Shown here in pieces: positions 28,514-40,343 of a DNA stretch of 64,000 nucleotides; positions within the stretch are counted from its first letter, which is position 1, and each line of letters begins with the position of its first letter. Made by a program: the position numbers and the translations under genes. Location of the stretch: the NCBI GenBank assembly GCA_013398295.1, contig VZSF01000637.1, positions 496,001 to 560,000 on the forward strand. The letters run 5' to 3'. The DNA is from Chionis minor. Taxonomy: Eukaryota > Chordata > Aves > Charadriiformes > Chionididae. The notes under the pieces are model-generated. The model did not search any database, was not told the DNA's origin, and saw nothing but the letters and a program-made list of their open reading frames with translations.

Positions 28514-29149
28514 CAGTGAGTTCTGATAGAAGATGTGTATGTGACCATAATTTCTTTACCATTCCCTCAGCAATTTTGTCATTAGGTCAAAATTTTAGAT
28601 TTTGAGATTTTTTTTAAGGAAAAAAAAAAATCTCTTTTTTTTTTTTACTAGTCTTCTGTCTAGTTAACAGAAAACAGTGAACAAGACCTGTTGAAGAAAG
28701 ATTTCTTTAAAATGCACATTTGCCTTGTTGTATGATAGTGAAAGGAAATTTTGTGATGTCTGTGCAGATTTTTTAAACCAATAGGTGAAGACAGAATAAT
28801 TTAAACAAAATTTGTATAAAAATGTAATTTTGGTGTAGCATAGTCTAACCACATGAAAATTAGATGTCAAACATAATTAAGTGTGTGAAAAAAATAGAAA
28901 CTCAAAGCTGACCAACCCTACAACACATAAATATCTACAAAATAAACTTTTATAATATTAATAACCTTATAACTAAACCAATTGCTTCCACAAGAATCTG
29001 ATAAGTCTCGAAATTCAGTATAACATTCAACATTGAATTTGCTGAATACTTTCTTTATTTACAATATTTTCTTTTCATCTTAGTTAAATAGTTAATTGGA
29101 ACATTAAATAATAACCGTGTGGAGGTGAATTTTATTTTTTCTCTTACAG

Positions 29150-29181
29150 AAAGCAAGCCTGAAGATCTGTTTGGGACTCAG
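29150..29181 (+). other. Possible 32-nt microexon
   Basis: A pyrimidine-rich acceptor (TTTTATTTTTTCTCTTACAG, ending at 29149) is followed by 32 nt and then CAG plus the donor GTAAAT at 29182. Both splice sites match vertebrate consensus well. Two of the three frames are open; one of them reads SKPEDLFGTQ after a split codon. The length is not a multiple of three, so inclusion would shift the frame unless balanced by a neighbouring exon. I do not recognise the peptide. In 64 kb of T-rich DNA such acceptor-donor pairs also arise by chance, so this is a candidate only. Confidence 0.25.
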
Positions 29182-32100
29182 GTAAATCTTTTTTTAAGGA
29201 CAGTTTGCCCCATGGTAGAACTTGTGTGATAAAGAACAAGGCCACTGGTCCAAAACACTCTGAGATGCTGGAGCCCCAAACTTTTCCAGGAAATTAAGGA
29301 TGTGCTTTTGTTACACTATGCATAATTGCTAAATATTTGGCTCATCATCTTTGCTTGCTTGTAGACAGTTTTCTTAATGAAACTCCAGTAGTATTTTCAA
29401 AATGGTCTGTTGATCTTGTCGTCAGCTCCTAGTAAATCTTTAATGTTTTCTGCTAGATATGGAAACTGTCAAAATAGGAAGAGTAAATCATTCATACAAG
29501 ATTCCGCCACATTTACTCACGTTGGATGAAATGAATCAAATAAAAAATTGTTTAAAAAAAATCCAATTGGGGTTTCTGGTTAATATTGGCTTCAGATACA
29601 AGCACCTGATCTGGTGAAAAGGCGAAAAGGAAAACTACTCTTTTCATTTTTCTGATGCTTAAACTAAGAAAATTACCTGAAATAAATATTTGTGTAGTTC
29701 CAAAAAAGCTTATGAGGGATTTTTAGATAAACTAGTATTTTTTGGGCACTGACAAAATTCCTCAGTAAAGGATACATCATCATCTCTTGACAAAAAGGAT
29801 GGTAAATAATAATAATTTAAAAATTCTTGTTCAACCATCTATTTTATTAATGAGTGAATTGTGATGGAAAAAGAAGACTCTTTGTTTGGAGATTCACATT
29901 TCTGCCTTTCACAGACTAAAATTTTTTGCATGAATCTTCTGTTGTTGTTGGTAGAAGCAATGTCATCCTACAGAACAGAACTTTGTAGTCACTTATAAAT
30001 TTTGATCTAATAACAACTGAATAAAATATTTTTAAAAAAGGTTAATTAGGTGCATGTAAATGCACTCTGTTTCAGAACTACATTTTCTATTACCTTATTG
30101 ATGCAAAAATATTTTAAGGGATTGCATGAAATGCTAACTAACTTTTTCAGGCTACCCATATAACTAAAGAGTGATAAATTAAAACTGACTCATTTATCAC
30201 AGTCACTTTTCCCTGCACTAATCTCTGATTCAGGTGGAATAGTGGACTGTTTTGACTGTGCTCTGTCTTGTTTTATTTTGTTGTGTGTATTCACAATATT
30301 TTGCTTTTCTTTCCAAATCTGTCAAATGGAGTATGGTATATGGCACCACAACTATTTTTTTAAGTAAAAACAGGAACCTTAGTATTGGTCCATAAAAATT
30401 TCATGTTTTCTGCTTATTGGACAAACACACACACATTCCAACCTCTGAAGAATCCTGAGAATTGTAGTAAAATTGGCATTTCCAGTACAAAATGCTATAA
30501 TTAAAATTACCTCTAGATGGCTTTTTTTTTTAAAGTAGACTTTGTCTTGTGTGAGTCCTTGCTGTGATGATATATGCATGACAAGCCTTGATACCTGACA
30601 CACAGATATTCCGAGGGCAAAAAGTAGTGCTGAGAATGAGATTCTTCTTTCTCTTTTACTACTAGGTAGCAAAATCTACTACTTTCCAAAGACATAAAAA
30701 TCATTCTTTCTCTACCAGATGATGATGCAATGACAATTTATTTGCATTATTACGGAATTCTAGGGTGCTATTTCTAGACCAGGACTACATTGTGCTAGGA
30801 GCTGCACAAGTATTGAACATAAAATCAAAGTAAAAAATCCTCAGAAAACAAGAGGAAAACCCCTTTTTCCTCTTTCAGTAGCTTACTGGTGTTAAATTAC
30901 TAGATTCCAGCTGTGCTTTCATAAATTCTGTGTAAAATATTCTAAGCATTCCGGTGTTATAAAATAGAAGGTTCTACGGTTGTAGAATGAGAAGTGACTT
31001 TGGAAATATAAACCACCATAAGCAAATGAATCACATTGCCTTAATACAGATTGGGTTCTTCCCTGAAAGTCCATTTATATTTCTCATCTTTTTAGACCAA
31101 ACAATGGCATAAAATCCCTATAGCAGATATATATAATGAAGCACAGAAAGCGAATGATGAATAATAAATAGTGTCTTGTTGTATGTTCTCTTTTGGAAAG
31201 GATTTGCATTAAACAACATTCTTCAGTTGTCATTCAAAATTAAAACTAAATCTGCCTTCTCAATGTAATATTTACAAAGAGAATGCTTCTTGCCTTTTCT
31301 TCTAGTGTGAATAGTAGAGTATTGTACATTTATCTTTCTGGAATGAGGCAGGTAAAGTCATCCAGCTAGATCTATCATTTGCTGATTTTGTTGTTATTTT
31401 TGATAGAAAATCTTCCATAATTTGTGTCATTCTTTACCAAGGAGTGATTGCTGGTACACTTTTATGTGCTGCACATGATCTGAAAAAATTAACAAAATAA
31501 TAATAAATAAATATAGCTTGTACCTCATTATTTGGTAGTTCTGGAGGGCTTACACCACCACTTAACCATTGTTGACACTGAAAATTGAAAGCAAAACATT
31601 TGAAAAGTCAAGAACAGATAAAACCCCTTTCATTTAATGTTCATATCATGCAAACATGTGGATAACCTCATTTATAGAAATATGAATGGCATTAATATTG
31701 GCCTTGCATGTTTGCAAAGTCTTCACTGAAAGATGAAAATGAATCCAAGCTATTTGTATTTTGCTGAACTGAAGAGTATGTAGTAAAAGAGACCCAAAAT
31801 CAGTCAGAACTTCATGCTTAATTATATAATTTGGACCAAATTCAAGCCATCCAGCACTGTCTCCAAGGCATCTATGGTTAAGTTCCTCTTCAAGAAGGTC
31901 TTAATTCTCAAGAGAAATTCTTCTGCTTCTCACTGTTTTCCAACATAAAACAAATAAGCCTGCCTATATGATGTAGAATTTGACACGTATCACCTGATTT
32001 TAAATGCAAGAGTAAGTTTAACCTCAAAACCGGGAGAAAACTACCTCTTCAGAGGAGTGCAGGTTACTGTTTTCATGTGTCTTCTCTATAATTATCCAGT

Positions 32101-32271
32101 GTCACAGTGAATCTAGTGCCATGGTGTTACCTTCTCAATTCCATATTCACACTGACAATTGACTGAGTTCTTTCTTTCTTAATCTCACTTATAAGCTTTT
32201 CAGCAGCAAATAAAAGCTTTCCAGATGGCATTTGAATCAGATAACAAAAGCCGCTATACACAACAAAAAGT

Positions 32272-32292
32272 AATAAATAAATAAATAAATAA
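32272..32292. repeat. (AAAT)n microsatellite
   Basis: About five AAAT units run on the plus strand. The repeat sits in a minus-strand open frame of 106 codons (32447-32127), where it reads as hydrophobic residues, and just downstream in the minus sense of an exon-like segment. Confidence 0.85.
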
Positions 32293-32312
32293 AAGGACTG
32301 TTTCATTTCTAC

Positions 32313-32456
32313 CTTTAAATATCGCCACTGTTTGATTAAGATCTGACCACTTAGATGATCATAAACCTGAGTAGAGTAGTAGGCAAGCACCTGATCCGAT
32401 ACAGTCTTAATTGAGCTGCTAGGGTACAGTAGGATAAAGCGTGGCATTTCCAGGGT
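32313..32456 (-). other. Possible 144-nt coding exon, minus strand
   Basis: On the minus strand an AG (32458-32457) precedes 144 nt that are open for exactly 48 codons. They are followed by AAG and a good donor, GTAGAA, at 32312. The translation starts TLEMPRFILLYPSSSIK and ends LSGQILIKQWRYLK, with a balanced composition unlike the Phe/Ile/Lys-rich translations of surrounding DNA. A branch-point-like CTATTAAC lies upstream, but the polypyrimidine tract is weak. A further exon-like stretch (32253-32131, between TATAG and GTAACA) follows, but its open frame does not join in phase. I do not recognise the protein. It may be an exon, a decayed pseudogene or chance. Confidence 0.25.
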
Positions 32457-33807
32457 CTGAATTGCTTTTATTGTCTTTACGTTAATAGTTAAAGTTGTGG
32501 GAACAACTTTAAAGATTTTTTTTGTTTTTCACTCAGAAGCCTGATAGCAGCAATTTTGTGATGTGAATCACAAAAGAGAAAGGACAACAAAGGTTACGCA
32601 TAATTATTTTTTTTCAGCTGAGTGTATATTAGAGATGGTTTTATCTGTTTCATTTTGCAGAAATACAAGATCAGGGTGTAATTTAGTAATTATTCTAAAA
32701 TACTTCTGTTCATTCCCTGTGTTTTAAGGTGGTTGTCAATCACAATTATGTGGACACTACTATAAAATGCTTCTACAGGTATTTATGTATACATGTAAAG
32801 GAGAAAGTTCAATTTAAGTATCTCAGAACGCAAAGAAAACAGCATCTTTTATGCTGCTGCATTTGCATAACTGCATGTTCTCTAAATTACTTAGGTACAC
32901 CTAAACAGAGTCTAGCTTGAGATAACATTGGATATATCCACCTGGACTCAAATGGCCTAATTTTGTTAATTTCAGTCAAACTAAGCATTACCTAGAAAGG
33001 AACGTCTGCAATAAATACTGTAAAGTGTAGCTCAAAATAAGAAAGACAGCAAAATCACACCCTAATTTAGACTCAGGGGGTGATCTTCATCTGCTCATGT
33101 TTCGATACCTACAAACCATGCATCTCTATTTGAGCTATTTACATGGGTTATCTTTGTAACTGATGGCAAGAAAGGCTCCTAAGGCACAGTTCCTCTCCTG
33201 TGGCAGGCATCTAAAATAGGCCAAATGAGTCATGGCCTCACAGTGCCTCTCTTTTTACTGACTACAAAGAAAGTCTAGATAACTAGCTGAGATGTGAAAA
33301 TCTATACAATAGTTGTCTAAAGTCAACAGATATGTCTCACTCAAGTTGATTTTGCACTACTTAGCAGACATAGGTGCCTTTATGCAACTTTTTGGGACTG
33401 ATCAATTCAGACTTTTCAGAGTTGCATCAGTTCCAGTGAGTTTTGAAACAGACTTAGTTATAATGGCACAATGTAGATTTGTCAACAAGGCAGACTTATT
33501 TCATGACACTTCAACCTAACTTAATGGGGAATCAGATTAAGAGGAATGAATATGAGTCTGGTTCATACAGAATTAATTAATTAATTTAGTTTCTTAAAAT
33601 CCAAGTTTTAGTGTGCCTAATTTTATTTGGATACAGGAAAGGTTTCAAGCTATTTTAACATGAATTAATTCACTCTGATCAGAGAATAAAAAAAATAGCA
33701 AGTGGTGGGAAGACAATGTTCATCTGCAAAACCAAGCTTACAGAGCAGAACAGCAAAAAAAGCAGCAGAGAAAATACTGACTTTTGTTTTGTCAACAAAA
33801 CAATGCT

Positions 33808-33848
33808 CCTTTTTTTCTTTTCTTTTTTTTTCTTTTTTTTTTTTTTTT
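33808..33848. repeat. Poly-T / (T)nC tract
   Basis: About 40 bp are almost pure T with single C interruptions on the plus strand. No retrotransposed sequence with target-site duplication is evident on the minus strand next to it. Confidence 0.8.
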
Positions 33849-35079
33849 AACAAGCGAAAAATTGCTCAGTACACCTCTGTTTGGGTATCTGAAACTTTCA
33901 TGTGAGTATCTGTGTCTGTGTGTAAGCAGGTCTGATGATATGTTTTAAAGTCTAAATTGTAGCACTGTATAAACAGCCTGCAAGTTTGGCCTTGGCAGTT
34001 CTCATGATAGCAATTCAAATAAAGATTAAGGTTGAAAGCCTATACTTAATTTCAATGGGAGTTTGGTCACTAATTTTAAAGGGACCATAGCATCATGCTA
34101 AGCTTATGATTTCTGATACTACATTTTGTGTCACATTTACTGACCCTGTAATTTTGGATTATGTCAACGAGGCTGCCAGATAATGTGAACAGAAATCAAT
34201 GGAGTCGCTTTGATTTACGCCAGTTGGTAACCCAGTCAGGGATGCTTACACGGACATACCAAGATCAGCTATTTAATAGAAGGTCAAGCCTGTAACTTCC
34301 TTGTTACTCCTTGTAACTTCCTTTGGCTTCTGCTGATCTTTTACACACTGATTATTTCAGCACTATCAGAAACCAGACACCTATTCAAATTGGATCTCTG
34401 ATTCACATCTTTTGAGATTTGCTTGCTATCATGTAGATGCATTAATTAAAATGTACTCAGTTTACATCCGGATGCACTCATCTACACTGAAATAACTCAT
34501 GGGAGGCAAATTCTTTTCGTAAATGAAGATGCTGGCTGCACACCAACTGTGGAAAACTTCAGCCTATCACTCACATTGTTAATGACTCTGGAGTGCGTGT
34601 TTACGCAGAAGGCATAAAAGGAATTCATTGCACCTCCCTATATGTTATTGAATGGCCCAATAACCTTGAAGTGCCTTAATTTGTCTTTTTTTTAATGTCA
34701 TACACAAGAATGAGTGTTGCTGTCATCTAAAACAAAATAAAATTTCAACTAACTTTAGTAATCCCAAGATTGCCACTGTATGTGGATATTTCTGATGTAT
34801 CATACAGAAAACATGTACTCTTTCCATACTTCAAATGCTTGCTCTGTAGACCTGAAAATGCTGTACATTTAAAAACCAAGCACAAACTGAAATAACAATA
34901 ATCCAGGTTATAAAGTCTCTCTTTAAGTGAGCAGGAAATAAGAAACGTGACTGCAATTATAACAGAATTTTGAAAAACGCACACAATGTAAGTTGCACGA
35001 TGTTTTTGGAAAGGTCTCAAGAATGTCCGACAGTTTTTGCTTGTATTTCCCTCTGGGGCTGTTGTTCTTGTTAGCTTGC

Positions 35080-35105
35080 TTTTTTTTTTTTTTTTCCCTT
35101 TTTCC
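35080..35105. repeat. Poly-T tract
   Basis: A T run with a CCC interruption lies about 20-30 bp upstream of the hairpin that begins near 35123. It produces the lysine run in the antisense open frame. Confidence 0.8.
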
Positions 35106-35122
35106 TCTTGTGTTACTAATCT

Positions 35123-35190
35123 ATACTTACCACTTTCTATACTTCTTTGGGCAATACTTTCTGCCCAAAGAAGGATAGAAAGTACTGTAT
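35123..35190. repeat. Near-perfect hairpin, miRNA-precursor size
   Basis: Two 21-nt arms, 35133-35153 and 35162-35182, are reverse complements with one mismatch and enclose an 8-nt loop. The stem extends one further pair (35132 with 35183) and, after a small internal loop, four more (ATAC at 35123-35126 with GTAT at 35187-35190). The whole fold is 68 nt. That matches the size and shape of an animal pre-miRNA, although the 8-nt loop is on the small side. No transposon terminal repeats are recognised here. It could be a miRNA precursor, a small snap-back insertion or a chance-born inverted duplication. I do not recognise either arm as a known mature miRNA. Confidence 0.75.
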
Positions 35191-36013
35191 TTCGGACAGA
35201 AAGTCTGCAAATGGGCGTTTGTTTTAGCATTTCAGAACATTTAACATCAAATTACTCAGACAGTGGAAATAAAACTGAAAGATGTGTTTTTCATTTTTTT
35301 AAACATATGGTTATTTTCCAGGCCAATGCTGCAACTATTTATTTTGAGCACACAGCTAATGAGGAAGAAAACAAACAGATTGTTTAATTTTTTAGATTCA
35401 GATCTATTTTTTAAGAATCTCTTTCTTCTATGTCTATCAAAATTTTCACAATGATTTAAGCTCACTGAACAATTACAATTTAATTTAAAAAATATTGCCT
35501 ATATATGCTGCAGCTTAGCATATGTGTATGCAAGCTCCCACTTTATAGGGTAAGTAGGGAAGATGAGAACATATTATATTACTTTTCAGAGTAAAGCCTA
35601 GTGTATACAAACAGGCTTGTGCATAAATAAATAGGCACATGGAGCTGTATTGGATTGAACATAACTGCAATATCATTCAACTTTCAGATTTTTAACCATT
35701 TATATTATTTCTTGCATTCATATGCATGTACGTGCATTTCATCCAATCTTCTTTTTCTTGTTACATGTATACCTTCTAAACAGTTCCACTAGAAGATACG
35801 TATTACATATGCACTGAAAGAGACATTCTGACAGCAGTAGGGTTCAGAGAATAAATTCTTCTCATAATTTCATTTTCTATCACACCGTAGACTATTTTTT
35901 TACCAGCAGTAATTAAGTAGTGATGATTAATACTGCAAAAAATTTTAAATCCACCCTGTTACTCCTCTATTACTATTTTTTGCTGCTTTTCCAGTAAAAA
36001 AAGATCCTCTCTT

Positions 36014-36041
36014 CTTTTTTTTTTTCTTTTTTTTTTTTTTC
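36014..36041. repeat. Poly-T tract with acceptor-like end
   Basis: Roughly 27 T bases with one C are followed by CCTCTACAG at 36041-36049, which resembles a very strong splice acceptor. The following DNA has no good open frame with a donor that I can identify, so no exon is called. Confidence 0.6.
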
Positions 36042-36078
36042 CTCTACAGCCTTCGAAATCATTTAGAACTCATTGCAT

Positions 36079-36094
36079 GGGGGGAGGGGGGGGG
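36079..36094 (+). repeat. G-run (G6-A-G9)
   Basis: Fifteen guanines with one A interruption lie in AT-rich DNA, a possible G-quadruplex or a slippage-prone site. Confidence 0.8.
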
Positions 36095-37253
36095 AAGAAA
36101 TCCTGTTACTAAAATTTATTCTTTGGTTGATAGCAATTCAATTGAGGTGGAAGAACCTGACCTATGGCATACCTAGCTCCTTTAGTATTGCATACCCATA
36201 CCATTTTCTGTGCACAACCTGACTTGACTATCCATTTGCCTGGCTGGGTCTGGTAACTTGGAAAAGACCCATTCAGGCAACCAGAGGGCTTTTCTTGGCC
36301 AATTAAGGGAAATTGCAGCTACAGTTCTGTGACTCTTCAACAGTAGTGCTTTATTTACAGGAACGAATAATTGTATGTTCAGCATAGAAAACTATATTAT
36401 TATTTATAATCTAAAGTGATGCTTTGGACAAATATCATCAGGAATGTTTGTCATCATTCTCCAGCAGCAAGGTTGGTCACAGGTGTAACGGAATGCCAGT
36501 GGAGGGAAAAATCCAAGAAATTCCTTAGATACTTTGAATCATGATGTTATGATATATTTTACTGAGATTTGATCAGCTAATTGACACTCTTCTGCCTAAA
36601 CCTACTATAAGAACAAATAATAAATGAGGGTAGCAAAGTAAGAAGAAATGTAAGTCAGAAGAAAATTCTAACCTTAGATTAAGGTTTTGCTAAAGCAGTT
36701 AATGACATGGTTTAACCAGTAAATAACACAACTAAAGTGTTCCCTGATAAATAAATGTTGAAGGTATACATACATATACACACACACATATGTATCTTAA
36801 GTTCACTTTTGGGAAATTGGTAGCAATCTCATGCTTAAATTCAACAAAACTCAAAGATTAACCAATCTAAAACAACAGCAGAAAATGTTAATTCGGTTAC
36901 TCGTGGTCTAGAGACCAGTTTCAAATACTTCTGGGGTTTTTTTATTTTTTAATTCTCTGTTGTCAGATTCGCAGTACCCTCAGCGGGCTTTTTACCTGTG
37001 TCTATAACTATAACAATATTTTTGTTGTGGTGATTATTTTTTTTATAATTCAGTGAAAAATGTTTTTAACTGTGGCACAAGGTTAGGAACTGTTTGGTAT
37101 CCAGTTTACTTTTCTCATGTGGATCCATACACACACCTCCCAGCATTTTTGGCCTAACAACAACATGAGACATTTCTCCTGGTATTTGGCTATTTCCTCT
37201 TCCATGGCCAGACATAATGAAAGAAGCATTTGAAAAAAACCCCAAAGGCCATG

Positions 37254-37272
37254 AAAAAAAAAAAAAAAAAAA
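37254..37272. repeat. A19 homopolymer
   Basis: A run of nineteen A bases, without a recognisable upstream retrocopy or flanking duplication. Confidence 0.85.
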
Positions 37273-39289
37273 TGCCCACAAAACCACACAAAACAACTCT
37301 CACTATGTCAGCCTATAAAACAAGAATAATTCTGTCTTGCAGATTAGTCTTTCTAGTTAATATTTTTTCTGCAAAGATCCTTATGATCAACATTTCTGGA
37401 TAGGTCACTCTCTATGAATTACAGGGGAAAAAAAATAATATTTTAGGAAGTGTATTGCTGAATTACTAGTGTCTGCTGCTCATGCTTTTGAAAACATTTC
37501 CAGGTTTTTTGAACAATGACTGGACTGTAGAGCTGCTACAGAATATGCTTTTCTGATGTTTAAGAAGAAAATAATATCAACCTGAATAAGATGCCATTTT
37601 CTAGGATAGGTGCCATGGAAAATGCTATGACACAAACAAGTATTTCTATCTTTAGCCCCTTGACCTTTGTACAGGAAGCATATGTTTGACATGTGAGAAG
37701 AGCTTGGCCTTCAACACCATTTTTATAGATCTCCATAGATTTGTTCCATTAATGAGGAACACGTGTTTAACTGGACTTTGGAACTATTGAATCAGCTGCC
37801 TACTGATGCTGAAGACACTGTTGCTGATTTTTGGTTTCCATTTTTTGGGGAAATTAAAGTATATCAGCTGTATCTGACAGAATAGCCATGTTATGAAACA
37901 CTGCCTATCCAGTTTTTCTCTGAGAAAGCAAGAGACTGAGTAACAACATATTGCAGGAATCTCAATTTAAATGCATACCATGAGAAAAAGCCTAAACATA
38001 GATGGGCTCTTCAACCACCACTTGTGAGGTTATCTAACTGCCAACAGTACATATTAAACGTCATGTGCATGTGGTGTGACTGCAATATGTAGAGTGTTAA
38101 TCCTGATTTCAAATAACCCTCTCGTAGAATTGATTGCTCCTGCTTTCACCATACCCAATAAAACTTACCTGCACATTTCTTGGTCTTGTTTTAGTATTTC
38201 TTTCTAGAAATTATGTGTAATAAATCACATTTCTAAGTGTGGTAAGAAGTGCTCTAGTCAACTGTGAGAACTTTTTCAATAAAGGCTGTTCGTTTCACCC
38301 CTGGTCCTTGAAACTTCCTCCCAGTAGTACTTCAATGAGAAATGAGTACTTTTGCTACTTCTTTAGCACTTTCCTGGATGAACAAGTCCTTTGATTGGCC
38401 AGAAAATGTAAGCCTCACTTGGCTACTGTTAAAGGAATTTTTACTGATGCCCTTAATGTGAAAAAGTTTAGGCTCTGAGGTCTGAGTTTTCAGCTCATCT
38501 GCCTCTTTTCTACTTAAGGATATTTTTAATCTTTCTTCTTTTTACTCATGTTACCAATGTGACTAACCCTTAGCAATTCCAGTTGCCAAAGGTGCCAAAA
38601 AGGAATGGCAGTTACAGAAAATTAATTGCTACTTTGTTTTCTAATGTGGTTGACATTGATACACTTGCATTTCTGTTGCAAACATTGGCACAGAATTCTT
38701 TGTGAGACAAGAAGGAAGTATTTCATTTCATTGCATGGTTTTCCTTACGAAACTGTACTTCTTTCTGGAAAATCATTCTGTGTCTTGAGACCAAATCACC
38801 CATTTAGGAAAAACTACTACCTTTACTGTTGCAAAACTGGAAAGTTCCTTTGAGTTCTCACAAGGTCACTATCTTTTGCTATTTCTTTGAAACAAATAAG
38901 TACTATATTTAGCCAGCTCATTTAACACAGTAAGCTAAGGCTTGTCATTAGTGAATTTTGAGTTTTGCCCCTGCCTACTATCTGCATTTGATTTCATCAT
39001 ATATATTGTGGTTGCAAACATATTTTTAATGGGCAATGTTATTATTTTCATTTATAGAAATCCCTGTCATGCTGAGATAAATTCTACAGGTTGTTGGTAT
39101 TTATGCCTTCTTTCCCCCGCCTTTGTAAAATAGTGAATATCATGATTTGGCTATGAAAAATAGTTTATGTGTGTACAGCAGATTTTTCTTTTTTATTTGC
39201 AATAATTAATCTTTTACCTCTTCTGCCTTTTTCTTACTAAAGCTGATGAGCTTTGATCCTCAATACCTACTCATATAAATCCCAGTTAT

Positions 39290-40026
39290 TGTGGTTTGGG
39301 AAGAATGGCCACTGAAACAAATGAAAGATGATCTACCCCACCTCTCCTGGAAGGGAGAGGAGGAAGAGAGAGAAAGACACGAGTTTAGAAAAAACTAAAC
39401 TACTTCAATGAAATACTAATAATAAAATAAAAAGAAAATAACGAAATCTATACAAAATACACAAAACTGTATCAAGCTCCGACGATCATGGTCACATCAC
39501 CACCAGGCACTGGGAAAATCCTAGACTGGACTCAGTGATGGACAGGAACTGAATTCTGGATCTGGATTCAGGAATGCATGGATTGTGATCAAAGGCAGAT
39601 GAACAGAGTCCCCCTCGGGCACCGGCCATTGAAGAAAGAGGGCTGACCCTTTGGTTCCTTAGCTTTTATACAGAGCATGAGGCAGATGGGATGGAATACG
39701 CTGTTGGTCAGTTTTGGGTCACCTGTCCTGTCCACTCCTCCCTGCAGGTGTGACACCTCTACACTTTTCTGCTTCCAACTCTTCAACAGGGCAACTAACA
39801 AAGTTGTGTGCCCTTGGGAGTTATAGCGATAGGCATAAGCAAGAGCCTCTCTGCATACCATTCTTTGGCATAACTTAGAAACACTCAAGTCTTATCTCTG
39901 CTAGAAATGGACAGTGTCTGAAAATATGCCATTAATTTCAAAGAGTTCAGTTAGTTAGCAGAAACTTAGTTGCAAAGTAAAATTACTGAACAGAAAATCA
40001 ATTTTGTTTTATCTCAAACCAGGACA
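39290..40026 (-). mobile_element. Solo LTR of an avian endogenous retrovirus, minus strand
   Basis: This 737-bp element reads on the minus strand from TGTCCTGGTTTGAG to AAACCACA, with the TG...CA ends of retroviral LTRs. A TATA box (TATAAAAG) sits on the minus strand at 39670-39663, roughly the middle, as expected at a U3/R boundary. No gag, pol or env follows on either side, so it is a solo LTR left by recombination. The flanking five bases do not form a clean target-site duplication. Its 5' boundary at 40026 abuts the 3' end of a CR1 only about 5 bp away. I recognise the type as common in birds but do not assign a family name. Confidence 0.8.
39663..39670 (-). promoter_or_regulatory. LTR TATA box
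   Basis: TATAAAAG on the minus strand, inside the LTR about 357 bp from its 5' end. It would be the core promoter of the former provirus. Present activity is unknown. Confidence 0.6.
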
Positions 40027-40343
40027 ATTACCTATAATCAGAATCATTCAGGCTGGAAAGGACCTTTAATATCATCAAATCCAACCACAAACCTAACATT
40101 GCCAAAACGACCACTAAATCATGTCCTTAAGCACCACATCTACCCATTTTTTAAATACCTCCAGGGATGATGGCTCAGCTTCCCTGGGCAGCCTGTTCCA
40201 ATCTCTGATAACCCTTCCAGTGAAGAAATTTTTCCTAATATCCAATCTAAAGCTCCCCTAGTGCAACTTGAGGCCATTTCCTCTTGTCCTATTGCTTGTT
40301 ATTTGGGAGAAGAGAATGACCCTCACCTTGCTACAACCTCTTT

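Larger units (their letters stand above)
28016..28576. repeat. Perfect 280-bp tandem duplication around a single N
   Basis: Bases 28016-28295 are followed by one ambiguous base at 28296 and then repeated as 28297-28576 with a 281-bp offset. I see no differences between the copies. The duplication starts mid-CR1 (GAAAAGACCC) and stops in flanking unique DNA (CAGCAATTT), so it does not follow element boundaries. A single N at the join plus zero divergence is what a scaffolder leaves when two overlapping contig ends are not merged. A recent real tandem duplication is possible but less likely. Confidence 0.93.
28577..39289. other. Unique AT-rich DNA with weak exon-like and hairpin signals
   Basis: No full gene or transposon is recognised here. 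The stretch holds a possible 32-nt plus-strand exon at 29150-29181, a possible 144-nt minus-strand exon at 32313-32456, a strong hairpin at 35123-35190 and several homopolymer runs, all listed separately. The 161-codon minus-strand frame at 34745-35230 has no recognisable domain and contains a lysine run from the poly-T tract. The segment from about 34130 to 34680 has few homopolymers and could be conserved non-coding DNA, but that cannot be judged without an alignment. Confidence 0.55.

Noticed and set aside
34745..35230. 161-codon minus-strand open frame
   Set aside because: It has no recognisable domain, includes a lysine run from a poly-T tract and covers the hairpin. Chance is the simplest explanation.
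36014..36110. Very strong acceptor-like poly-T plus CTACAG
   Set aside because: No open frame with a matching donor follows, and poly-T tracts ending in CAG arise readily in this T-rich DNA.
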